DNA of 64,000 nucleotides from Planococcus citri (Eukaryota; Arthropoda; Insecta; Hemiptera; Pseudococcidae): the NCBI RefSeq assembly GCF_950023065.1, contig NC_088677.1, positions 90,483,469 through 90,547,468 of the forward strand, read 5' to 3'. The notes beneath the pieces are model-generated. The model worked only from the letters and a program-made list of their open reading frames with translations. It was not told the origin of the DNA and ran no database searches. Made by a program: the position numbers and the translations under genes. Shown here piece after piece: positions 23,551-34,483 of the stretch (position 1 is its first letter; each line of letters opens with the position of its first letter).

Positions 23551-25373
23551 AAAGTGATCAGAACTAAACTTCTTCAACGTATGGATGTGAATAATAAAAT
23601 ATAAACTGTGAAAAAATCATTTTTTCGCGTTGTAACTATTAGATCAAAAATTTGAAATATAGCAATATACCTACATTAGCGATATGTTGGTACCTATACC
23701 TATACTGTTTAAAAAAAAATTTTTGGGGTGAAATTTGACAATATAAGGGCTTGTTCGTATTGCAGAATTGAGGTTTAAATTGACTTCAAATTCGAATTCA
23801 GTGACCACGAATTAGGAGGGAAATAAATTTTTACTTGGGTAGGTATAGTTACCTATATCGTGCAGTTATTATTATTACCTCGTTATTCTGTTCAAAGTTG
23901 ATGAATTTTGATAAATTTACTCCCAAAATGGATGTTTTGAAGAATGATTTGAACGGGACCGCGATTTTCGGAAAGAGCATGGTCTAAAACCCCCAATACC
24001 AAATTTTCAGCTGCCCAACTTCATATCTCGATATTTGACGAACGTTTGAATATTCAAAATTGACTGTTTTTGGTGATTTATGCTTTCTTCAAAAACGCAC
24101 GTATTTGATGAGTAAAAATGATCAAAATAAGTCCTAAAACTGATATTAATTCCCCAAATCCAAATTTAACCATTTCCAGGCATTCTGGAGCCTTCGGCGC
24201 GATTTTTCAATTTCTCCAGAAGACGTAAATACGATGTTGGACATGCTAAAAATCGAGTTGTGTGTTATACTCGACCTGTTTCCCGAATTTATTCACATTT
24301 GAGCGGATTCTGGAAGGGACACCTCAAGAGTAGTTTTTTAACCAGCTTTTTTTCAAAATAAAAATATCCAAAAATCAAAAATTTCGAGTTCCCACGAGGG
24401 CGAATTTCACCATTTCCAACCATTCTGGAGCCTCCAGAACTATTTTTCAATTTCTCCAGAATTTTTCATTTGCTGCAGAAGATGTGAATACGATGTTGGG
24501 CAGCTAAAAATCGAGTCGTGTGTTATACTCGACCTGTTTACGATTGTGTTCACATTTGAGCCGATTCTGGAAGGGACACCTCAACAGTGGTTTTTTGGCC
24601 AGCTTTTTTCATAATAAAAATAGGCATCCAAAAATCAAAAATTTCGCGTTTGCAAGAAAGTTATCGAAATATGCGCGAATCGCTGTATTTCGTCATTAAT
24701 CAAGCCCACGAGGGTAAATTTCCCCATTTTCAGCCTTTCTGGAGCCCCTGGAGAAATTGAAAAATAGCTCTGGAGGCTCCAGAATGGTTGGAAATGGCGA
24801 AATTTGCCCCTCGTGGGTTTGATTCATGACGAAACACTGCGATTCGCGCAAATTTCCAAAATTTTCTCGCAAACTGGAAATTTTTGATTTTTGGATATTT
24901 TTATTTTGAAGAAAAAGCTGCTTAAAAAATCACTCTTGAGGTGTCCCTTCCAGATTCGGCTCAAATGTGAATAAATTCGTTAAACAGGTCGAGCATAACA
25001 CACAACTCGATTTTCAGCTGCCCAACTTCATATTCACATCATCAGGAGCAAATTTAAAATTCTGGGGAAATTGAAAAATCGCGATGGAGGCTCCAGAATG
25101 GTTGGAAATGGTGAAATTTGGATTTGGGGGATTGATATCAGTTTTAGGACTTATTTTGATCATTTTTACTCATCAAATACGTACGTTTTTGAAGAAAGCA
25201 TAAATCACCAAAAACAGTCAAATTTTGAATTTTCAAACGTTCGCCAAATATCGAGATATGAAGTTGGGCAGCTGAAAATTTGGTTTAGGGGGTGTTAGAC
25301 CATGGCTCTTTCCGAAAATCGCGGCCCCGTTCAAATCGGTGGCGGACATACTTCAAGAGGTTCTTTCTTGTAA

Positions 25374-25992
25374 GTAGGCTACTTAAAATTAGGGGTATTA
25401 TGTATCACATTCGTATAAATATGTATAACGCCGGGGGAAAACATCAACACATGGTCTCGTCTCTGTCTAATCCTCTAATCTATCCAACTTACGTTAATTT
25501 ATAAAAATTAAAATTAACTACGTACTTATGTACATCTACATACATAGGTACAATATGCTTGAAATAACGATTCCGCCATTCAACCATTGGTGACTTCACG
25601 TCTTCCTATTTCATTCATTCATGGGATGGCGATGGGGGGGGGGAGGGTGAAGTCGGAAGGGTCTTTAGCAGTTTACTGTTACATTAGTAGGTGTTACATA
25701 GTTAGTATAGAGCAGGTAGAGGGTGTACAGAGGGAAGTAGCTATACTGTAGCTACAGTAAGCATTTCTGTCCGTCGCATTTCTAAATAAACCAGTTTGAA
25801 AAAAAATATCAGGATTGACCCACCCGCTACCATCTAAAATCAAATCAAGTACATATTTTAAAAGGGAGACAGTCGTGTTAGTTGCATACACTGACAACTC
25901 CCATCCTTGGTAAATTCAACGTTTCAAAAATCTATAGGTTGGCAGCGGCGCTGCGTTACCTGGATCTTGCCTTACGCACAACGTTCCGAGAT
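25374..25992. other. Inner flank of the right terminal array, no gene
   Basis: Non-coding DNA with a G-run (25636-25647). It lies between the family H end and the right array of the compound element and does not closely match the corresponding left inner flank (17961-18441). Confidence 0.5.
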
Positions 25993-26353
25993 GGGTGTAA
26001 TGTCGCATGGGTCAAATGTCGCAAAGGAGAAATGGCAGCATTAATAACATCATGGGTCAAATGTCGCATGGGTCAATTGTACCAATTTGTAATTAAATTG
26101 TTGCCTGGGTCAAATGTCGCTATTTTGAATTACCCTGGGTCAATTGTCGCATGGGCGAAATGTCTATTTCACATCGGATATTCATGTGGGTGTAATGTCG
26201 CATGGGTCAAATATCGCATATTGGTCTGATGCAAACATCTATCAGAACATGGGTTAAATGTCGCATGGGTCAAATGTCGTTTTGTGAATATCCAAAATTG
26301 ATAAAAACATGGGTGAAATGTCGCATGGGTCATATGTCGCATGGGTCAAATGT
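25993..26353 (-). repeat. Right terminal array, inverse of 17594-17960
   Basis: Read on the minus strand this repeats the left array nearly base for base, including the non-repeated spacers. Only scattered substitutions distinguish them. Confidence 0.85.
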
Positions 26354-26376
26354 CCTGGTCCCGAACAAACCTATTA

Positions 26377-29160
26377 TAATAAAATTTGTATTTTTTAATT
26401 TTTTTTCATCATTATTATATTATCATTTATTTTTTATATTTTACACTGTAAATTTGTTCCGTTTAGGCGTTTACATTTTCTTTAATAATAATTTCAGAAA
26501 GAAAAAGATGGAAAAATGACAAAAAAATAGAAAATGAAAATAAACAAATTGAAGTTTGAACAAAAATCAAACCAATTTTTATTTGCAAGATAGTCAACAC
26601 TGATATGACCATGCTTCCATTTTCTAAAGAGCTTTACAATTCGACAAAGTTCTACGAGCAAGCAGAGTTTTTCAAAGTGTCACGTGGTTTCTCTCATTGT
26701 CATTTCTTTAGTTTTTTATAATTGTTTTATTTAATGGAATTGGTGTGGTTGATTCTAGTGCTGCTCGCGTTCGATTATTTCATCACCAGATCAGCTTCGT
26801 GTTTCTGTTCGGTTGTTAGGTTCGGTCCACGTTCTTGTCCAAATTGGAATTTCGCTGGTTAAAATTTAAATTTATTGTATCTTTCGAAAGAGCTATACTT
26901 ATGTGTATGTATCGCGTCGTGTTGGTGATTTTAATGCCCTCCATGGATCTCGATCATTGAAAAGAAATTAAGATCTTTATTCGTTAATTCCGTTGCTTTT
27001 CCCGTGTGATTGTTTCATTTCAATGCTGTATCGTTCCCGTTGGCGTTTTGTGCGATTTCGATGGGTGTTCCGAAAATCAACCGCGTAGTGTTAGTGAGTG
27101 TTTCACTGTTTCGGAATTAGAAGATCGTCCCATCTGGATTCTCAAACTGGTGACGTGGTGACGGTGAGTACATGAAATTTATCAATTTACAACTTGCTAA
27201 GCTAATATTGCTAGAGAGCTGTGTATTCGTGATCGTGAATGAACTAATGGAGGTATCCCGGTTTCCCGGCGGTTTCCCTTTGTTTACCTACTCAAAGATG
27301 GTTAGTTCACCGGCGCCGGCGATCATTCGATGTTTTACCGGAATTGGTTACCTATTGTTTTCGTTGGCTATCGAATCTTCAATCTTATCTTGAGCTCGGT
27401 CGATGACCGGATTGTAGAAAGATAAATACTAGATTGCGCTGCGCTAGAGTATTCCATCAGATTCGATCCTGCGTTGCAGGTTTCATTTTCATCTCTTGAT
27501 CTCTACATGGTGCATTGGTTCGTGGTTCCCAATCTGTGATGCTACCTACGCTACAATCAAGTTTCCACCAATCTGTTGAATTTTCGCTGTCAAGGATAGG
27601 TTTATTATTCCACGAGTTTTGCATTTTGAACTAGAAATTGCTGTTTGAATTACTACCTACTGTTCTATTTAATTGAGCTGATCCAGTCACCACTCACCAA
27701 CGTGTCAGTTTCTTACAGATTCAGAAAACATTCGGCCCGTCGGATATTTTGTGTGATTAACATTGGATCATCTGTTTCAAATATTATTGATTAACATTTT
27801 GGAAACACTTGAAAACTCAGAAGCTTTATTTTACGAAAATTTTGCCAGTTCTTAGTTCTTACGCGTTCAAAATTGAATTTCCATGTTCAAATTGAGAATA
27901 TTGACAGGTCTCTACCTGCAGTAGTAGTGTTTGGGAACCACTATTCACTAATTACTGAGAACCGAAATCGCTTACTTTCCAAGTTGGAAGCTGAAAACAA
28001 AGATATAATATAGGTAAAGGTATTGAAGATTTGGGTGTTCGAATTTTTTTAGTGGTTCTCAAATAGGTACCTGCATACGTACTTGTTGCACATAAAACAT
28101 GAACGTAGCGTACCCATCAAGGTGCAGTGCCACTCACTTGCTATGATGATGTGTAATGTTCTGTAGGTAGGTATTGAAAAATTTTTTTCGTACCTCCGTA
28201 TGTTTTAAGATCCAAATATTTCTTCTAACGTAAACATTGTAGCCGGCAGTTTTATAACGTCTTCTTTTCACTCGTACCCAAAATCTTCCATATAGGTATA
28301 GGTATGTATATTTTTTTTCAATCTTCCATATTTTTTTTTAATCTAATTATGTCGTCTGTTTCGCCGTCTACTCTTTCTGAACGACCCAACTATCTTCATA
28401 CTTTTCGTCTAAAACATGCGGTGGTTGTTCAGGTACAAGTTAAAAAATAGGTATGTCATAATTATGTAGAAGTGCTCATGCTCATTAGGCGCCATAAGCT
28501 GACGAATGATATCACAAAATCACGCAGATAAGTGTGATTTTCTTTAGAAATTGGATTATCTACTCGTAGTGTATGTACATATTTAGTAGTATGTACTTCC
28601 ACCGGACTACCTAGTACTGACATTCGACGTTATCATCTTAGTTATTTTATTTGTGGTTAATGGGTTAAAACGAAATGAAACTTAACAGCTAAGTACTGCT
28701 CAGCGGCAATGTGTGCGTAGCTTTAGCTTCAGACAGCTACGACCCAAGTGCGTACTAGTCGGTTGAGTATCCCTGGCAGATGCATCAATTGGGGCCCTCA
28801 AAATTTTATCCCCTCTTCTTCAGAACCTACCTACCACAGTATTTTCTCAAGTTTAGATACTCGAATGCGAGTTGATCGCTGGGACGAAGCGAAGGAGCTA
28901 GGGGAAGCTGGCCCTTCTTCAACACTCTGAGAAAGTTGGAAAATTTTAAGAAATTAGTGAAAAGTTGAAAAAATGCAAAAAGTTACAAGAAATCCTGAAT
29001 TTCAAAAATTTTCTACCCACGATGAGTTATGACAAAATGAGTATTTCTCAAAGGCTACCTACATTCGTGATTTTTTTCAACTTCGAGTCGTTAATTTCCT
29101 CAAATTCCCAACTTTAGGGCTGGACGTTAAAATTGAATTTCTTTTCAAGTAAAAAACAAT
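26377..29160. other. Intergenic DNA, possible noncoding first exon near 27100-27164
   Basis: No protein gene is supported. The stretch 26620-27170 is less AT-rich and ends in a good splice donor context (GACGGTGAGTAC, donor at 27165), as a 5' UTR exon would. No matching acceptor or downstream gene could be assigned. Many short TACCTAC and GTAGGTA words occur from 28000 on. Confidence 0.35.
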
Positions 29161-29218
29161 AAGTACGTGAGATGAGTTAATTTTCCAGCACATGAAAATT
29201 GACTCATCTTACGTACTT
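29161..29218 (+). repeat. Short hairpin, 25-bp stem and 8-nt loop
   Basis: Left stem 29161-29185 pairs with 29194-29218. All 25 positions pair in the plus-strand transcript, two of them as G-U. It could be a tiny MITE relic or a small-RNA precursor-like hairpin; nothing in the flanks decides. Confidence 0.6.
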
Positions 29219-30762
29219 ACTCGTACATGAAAAATGATGTTATTCTACGTATTGAATTATGAATTTTCAAAGGCTTTTGCTCGGATGAATTTGCTTTCTT
29301 TTTTACAGCAACTTTTAAATTCAAATCAGAGAAGTACCTATTAAATTTCGGAGAAAATTTCTCACGTCAAAAATGATTTTTGTTTACCTCTTAGTTAGAA
29401 AATGTCTAAAGCTTCTGTCCTCGCTTCGCTCTGGCCAATTTGATCTGATTAATGAACAATTGCAAGAAAAATTTCATAAATCTTCCTCGAATAGGTAGGT
29501 AGGTACACAACTACACATCCTTTCAAATTTTAGATGCCAGGGGTTAATTGCGATTATTCATCGTGAACATTTTTTAATTTTGATTCTTGAGAATTTTTAG
29601 ACGATTCAGTTGGTTATGCTGAATGAAATGACGAGTTTTCAAAATGAAATAGAAGACAAATGATGATCCTGCCAATTGATACATACATACATATAATACT
29701 CGCATTATAGAACTTATTAAAAAAACTATTATGTAAAGATGTTTGCTTGGGTAAATGGGTACCGTTCGCGTTGTAACTGATGAAGGTACAAAAGCCAATT
29801 TTTTTTCGCCGTCGGCTTATCCGTAGGTACATTTGACAAAGGCGAATAATTCGAGTAAAAATTTAGAATTGAGAAATTATAACTAGTTAATTATTAACAT
29901 CCTGCTACAGCTGAGAGAAACACGCGAGAGGAGAATATAATTAAATAATATGTATCTTGTATAATAAACGCTAACCATACTCTCAATCCCCGAGGATAAT
30001 ATTAATTTTTATAGACAGACACCCTCTATTATTTTGGTGCGAGTTTTCTGAGGGATAACATGTACCAGTACCTAGCTACCTACTTTTTATTAACATGATA
30101 CCTACATAAGCTAATATTGAACGTATCAACATCAACGAATGTGCGTACTATGTACCCAGCAGTTTGCCGTGGATTTTGCAACGTACCTAATACCTATACA
30201 ATATACATATGTCGATAGATTCGCATACCCAGTTCGCCGTTGTTATGCTCCGAATGATTTCCCACTATCGCCATGTTAATGTATTTGCATAACCAGAACG
30301 CCGTATTTTTACGATTCTGGTTTATTCTGTAACCTACAATACATATTACCTACGTACGACGTACGTACTACGTAGACGTACACGTGGACAGATACCTACA
30401 TCAACTTGAACCAAAGACGAATCCTAGTCGGCTAGTCATCCGATTTCGCTCAAATTTCGTTCTCAAATCAACTGTCATAATTTCCGTCTCTACTTTTGAA
30501 GCGGATTGGATTGAATCTTGTAATTTTCACGCATTTCTATATCGCAAAACTGGTTTTGCCTTGAATGAAGCAAAGCCGTTTCCGAAGTTCCCAAAAAGTC
30601 AAATTAGATATTTAAAATAAATACTTAATATTATAATCTGCAAAGCTCTAATAAACTGAACTTTCGCTATAAAAGCTCAGATTTTCATGATTTCAAAAAT
30701 TCCAAGTTGGAATTGAGAAATTTGAAAGAATTACAGCGAAATTTCATCTTTATTTTCATATA
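29219..30762. other. Intergenic DNA without recognisable features
   Basis: Only short unrelated open frames and dispersed TACCTAC/ACGTAC words are seen, the latter clustered at 30350-30390. Confidence 0.5.
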
Positions 30763-31546
30763 TCGCACCTCGGGAGTAATGAGGTGACATCTCAAAAAAA
30801 ATTAATTTTGATGTTTTTGCATTTTTGGGACTTGTATGACCCCCCTCAACCAAAAATAACACTTTCAGTTGGGTACATTATCTAGATCATGTAAAAAACT
30901 CAAATGGCCCAAGTCAAAATCCCAACAACATTGCAAGTTGTTTGGAGTTATAAGGTGACATCTAAAAAAACTCCACCTTTTTTGAGCAAATTTCGTACAT
31001 ACAAAGTGTTAACAAACAGTTTTGATTGTTTTGAATGTTTGTCAGTTAGAAATAGTCACAAGGAGTGCATTTTTTATTGGTTTGTGCTAAATGGAAAAAA
31101 TTTTTTAAATTGATCACTTTTCAGAAAAATAAATTTGCGCATACATATAATGAAATTTCAGTTCTTTGAGAAAAACTCAAAAACTAAGCACTCTAGAAAA
31201 AAACTAACGACATTATGTCGATTGGAAATTTAATTCTCACAACTTTGTTAACGTGAAATTTTTTTTGGACGCTTCCTTTCGCCTCCACATCAACTTTAAT
31301 GAAAGGTTCTAACTCAAAATGTTTTCCAAACATTGAAATATTTTCTCTTCAAGATTTTATTTTTCAAAGTGTTCTTATGCTAAATGAAGGTAGGATACCA
31401 GATCTTTAAAATGAGGCGCTATTCATTCCTCACAATTAATTATGTTGATAAAAATAATGAATCAAGTTTTTAAAAAAAAGAAAATCACTCTCCTGTAAAA
31501 TAATTTCACTTTTTTGAGATGTCACCTTATTACTCCCGAGGTGCGA
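30763..31546. mobile_element. MITE with TA target duplication (Tc1/mariner-like)
   Basis: The ends TCGCACCTCGGGAGTAAT (30763) and its complement (to 31546) extend as inverted repeats of about 35 bp, including GAGGTGACATCTCAAAAAA. The element is bordered by TA on both sides (30761-30762, 31547-31548). It is 784 bp and non-coding; a TA duplication fits Tc1/mariner-type mobilisation. Confidence 0.85.
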
Positions 31547-31619
31547 TATGTTCTATGTATGTACCGTCTCTACCTAATTACCTTTTTGTTGTGATCGTGA
31601 TATCCTTGCAGAACACGTG

Positions 31620-32250
31620 GATGGGGTTTCACTTTTCAGTTTGTTTCGCACTTTGCTCTTTGACCATTTTCCCCCTAAAGTTAGCGCGATGAGTAATTGT
31701 TTGATTTTTTTCCAACTCATCTTTAAAACATCGTGTCCTAAGTACATACATAATGTGTATGTATTTCGAAAAATTGCGATTTTTGATTTTTTTTCGCTCT
31801 ACAGATTTTGCCCATCCTGTTTTGGGGGAAATGGCCCACTGGCCCAGTTCCAGAAAATCGATTTGAGAATCTGCGTTGACCTAGGCCAGTGCCGTCAAAA
31901 TCAAAGACCACTTTTGATCGCATTTTCGAGTTGGAAAATTTGTGTTTTGAAAATCTTTTCTTCCCGAACATTTCGTATTAATTCTGCCTCAATATCGAGC
32001 GATATCGTTCCTGAAACTCGGGAAATGTATTTTAAATTTGCCAAGTTCAAAAAATCAAGGAAATAATGACCAAAAATCCAAAATAAGCAATTTGCAAGTT
32101 TTCCAACCGCTTGATGAAACCCTAAAAGTGGTCTTGGATTTTGATGAAAATATGCCTAGATCGTCGTGGAATCTCAGTGAGATAGGTGCCATCTCTTGGA
32201 ACTGGGCCACTTTTCCTACAACCGGTTGCTTTGGGGACTCGTAGGTATCG
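31620..32250. repeat. Dispersed repeat family E, foldback copy
   Basis: A plus-orientation segment (about 31780-31990; CCGTCAAAATCAAAGACCAC, CCCAGTTCC) is followed by an inverse segment (about 32100-32235; GTGGTCTTGGATTTTGATG, GGAACTGGGCC). Related single copies occur near 45300-45560, 58690-58930, 61240-61500 and 63780-63960. Confidence 0.7.
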
Positions 32251-33540
32251 TGAAAGTCTCTAGTAAATTTGGTTCGGGGCTCTTAAAAGTTTTATTTCAT
32301 TTTATTTTTTTTTTTTGGCGACCCATCCTACATTTTAAACTTTGAATCGACGATGCTCAATTGTTGGTTCGTGTATGACGCGGTGCTGTGTTTTTCAAAT
32401 TCAATTCAACTATGTACCTAAACCTATGTATTCAAGTTGAAGTACGTTGCTGACGTGCTTGTCTGTGTGCACTATGTACATCTGTACTGTAATTATTACG
32501 TACAGACGAAATACTAAAGTTATCAGGCGACGCGGTAGCGTTGCCACCCTGCCCTCCCACGGTTTCAAGCGCGTAATGAAACGCGTTCAACCGTAGGCGG
32601 CGCAACGCCACACGGAGTTATATTCTGTAACTATTTCGTACTTAATGCAATTTCCCCGAGTTTCAAACGCAATTTTCTCAAAAACTATGCGTTTATTCAA
32701 AAAACGCATAGATAATTTTATTCTCATTTTTCAAATACCTTTCAGAATATATAAGAATAATTTTTGTACGATAAAAATTCGTGAAGTTTCAATTAGCCAT
32801 TTTTTTGTCATTTTGGCGAAATTGTTCTTCAACACTTACTCAAAGTTTGAAGGATTGGCCGAACCAATTTTGATGAAATTTGGAATATAGCTTTGATTTG
32901 TCAACCATTACTGACTAAGGTAAAAAATTGTAAATTTTTTCAAAATTGACCCTGCTCCCCCCCTTTTTGGGCCCCAAAAATTCTCAAAATTAACCCAAAA
33001 TATCAAAAGGCACTTCTCCACCACAAACTTGATGTTCATGAAAAAATTGAGCTTTGTAGCCCAATTACATCAAGCTTGAGTGGAGTCTAAAGATGCTGAA
33101 AAATGACAAATTTTGAAAAAACGAGCAGTATATTTATCCAAAGTACAATCAAACCAAAGCTGGGATAGATGTACGTACATCAAAAGGCACATCTACGATA
33201 TTCAAAGTACATTTGAACAAAATTTCAGCGTGATTTGTGCCCTATTTGAAGCTGTAGCTTTTCTTAATGAAGTACGAGTAGTTTAATTATACTCAAAAAA
33301 TGGCCAAAAATCCATTTTTTAAGAAAAGCTGCAGCTTGGAATAAAGTCCCAATCATGTTGAAATTATGTTTACATATACTTCAAACACCACGGAAGTGCC
33401 TTTTAATATTTTCAAATTGATATGAGCTTTCATTTATGCGCAATAATAATTATTATTGCACATATACGTTCAATATCAAAATGTCCGTTAAATTTAAAGC
33501 ACAACACGTGTTGGCGGCGTTGTATGCAGTTGAAATGCGC
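32251..33540. other. Intergenic DNA, no supported gene
   Basis: A GC-richer island (32520-32630) contains the nearly repeated words ACGCGGTAGCG and GGCGGCGCAACGCC but no frame of note. A weak inverted relation links 33225-33260 and 33310-33345 (AAGCTGTAGCTTTTCTTAA against its complement). Confidence 0.45.
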
Positions 33541-33635
33541 TAAAACGTTGAGCAGCCTAGCGGCTGAATGATTTAAGCTTCCGCTCGCCACGCAGTAGAC
33601 TCCGGTTCGAACCCCATCAGAATCAAAATTTTTTT
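33541..33635 (+). repeat. tRNA-derived SINE head
   Basis: A D-arm/box A-like segment (CCTAGCGGCTGAATG, 33562-33576) is followed about 30 bp on by a strong box B (GGTTCGAACCCC, about 33603-33614). A T run follows. Stems of a full tRNA do not close, so a SINE or decayed tRNA is favoured. Confidence 0.55.
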
Positions 33636-34483
33636 TTTAATTTTTAATTTTGTAAGCTGATTTTTTCAATATGATTTTTATTTAACATGTTCAATTTTTA
33701 AAAATACATGTAAAAAAACGTTTTTCACTTCCTAAAGTACAAATTTTCTTTTGCCCTTGTTTTTTTAAAAAAAGTAAACATGGAAAAAATTTCATTATGC
33801 AAATTTATTTAAAACAAACAAGATACATTTTTTCACCTGAAAAACATGTTTTTTTTTTTTACTTCTTGAAATGACGTTTTGCTTTACTTTGTTCAGGTTT
33901 GTTTGGTTCTCATTTTCAAAATTTAAATTTTTAAAAAGTTGACATTTAAATTCCAAAATTTTGAAGCCAAAAAATGGAACCTGAAAAACACATCGTTTTT
34001 CACCTCTTGAATTTTTGAACATTTTTTCACTCGCATCACTCAGCTATTTTTTCTATCCTTTTCCTAAACTAAAAAATTCCATTTTGAAACTTCAAAAAAT
34101 TCAAAAAGGAAAATAAAATAATTTTTTAATAGGTATTTTTATCAATTATTGGTAAACTTGTCATTTCATCTCTCATTTCATTTTAGAAATTTATATTCGC
34201 TATATGTCATTTTATTTGACAAAATTGAAAGTCTTTTTTTTACTGATCGGCGAATTTTTGGTCAACCCCTTTCCCCATCACCCTTGAAAACCCACTGTTT
34301 TTATTCCAGTCAGTTTAATGACAAATGTCCAGTAATCTGTCCACTCTCTGCATGCTCCTGCCACCAATGCTATTTTCATTTATTAGATTGAACGATCATC
34401 ACAATAATATAGAAAAACTAGACAGCTGCGCTTAGCGCAGCTGGAATAGTGTGCGTAGCCTATTTATTTAGGTAACAACGTGG

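Larger units (their letters stand above)
18442..25370. mobile_element. Nested foldback bounded by CAAGGGAACC-type ends, TAA-flanked (family H)
   Basis: The left end CAAGGGAACCTCTTGAGG (18442) and the diverged inverse right end (to 25370) are both bordered by TAA (18439-18441 and 25371-25373). A 3-bp TWA duplication is known from PIF/Harbinger elements; assignment here is inferred from that only. Inside are direct units of the same family (18442-19400, 23945-24760), an inverse unit (24765-25370), and insertions of other families between 19400 and 23940. Each unit contains CTGGAGCCTCCAG-like words. No transposase is seen. Confidence 0.6.
17425..26371. mobile_element. Compound 8.9-kb element with long inverted terminal arrays and TATTA duplication
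   Basis: The outermost 10 bp are inverted (GGTTTGTTCG at 17425-17434, CGAACAAACC at 26362-26371) and are flanked by direct TATTA at 17420-17424 and 26372-26376. Just inside are inverted arrays of about 365 bp (17594-17960 and 25993-26353), nearly identical after reversal and built from GCGACATTTGACCCAT words. No transposase frame is present. The interior is a nest of other repeat families (18442-25370). It could be one non-autonomous element that captured insertions, or two copies of a smaller array-bearing element in opposite orientation. The left edge carries an extra 150 bp palindrome not found on the right. Confidence 0.6.

Noticed and set aside
27100..27168. Noncoding first exon of the acyltransferase gene at 38989
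   Set aside because: The donor at 27165 is good but 12 kb of repeats separate it from the gene and no transcript evidence is available; kept only as a note in the intergenic entry.
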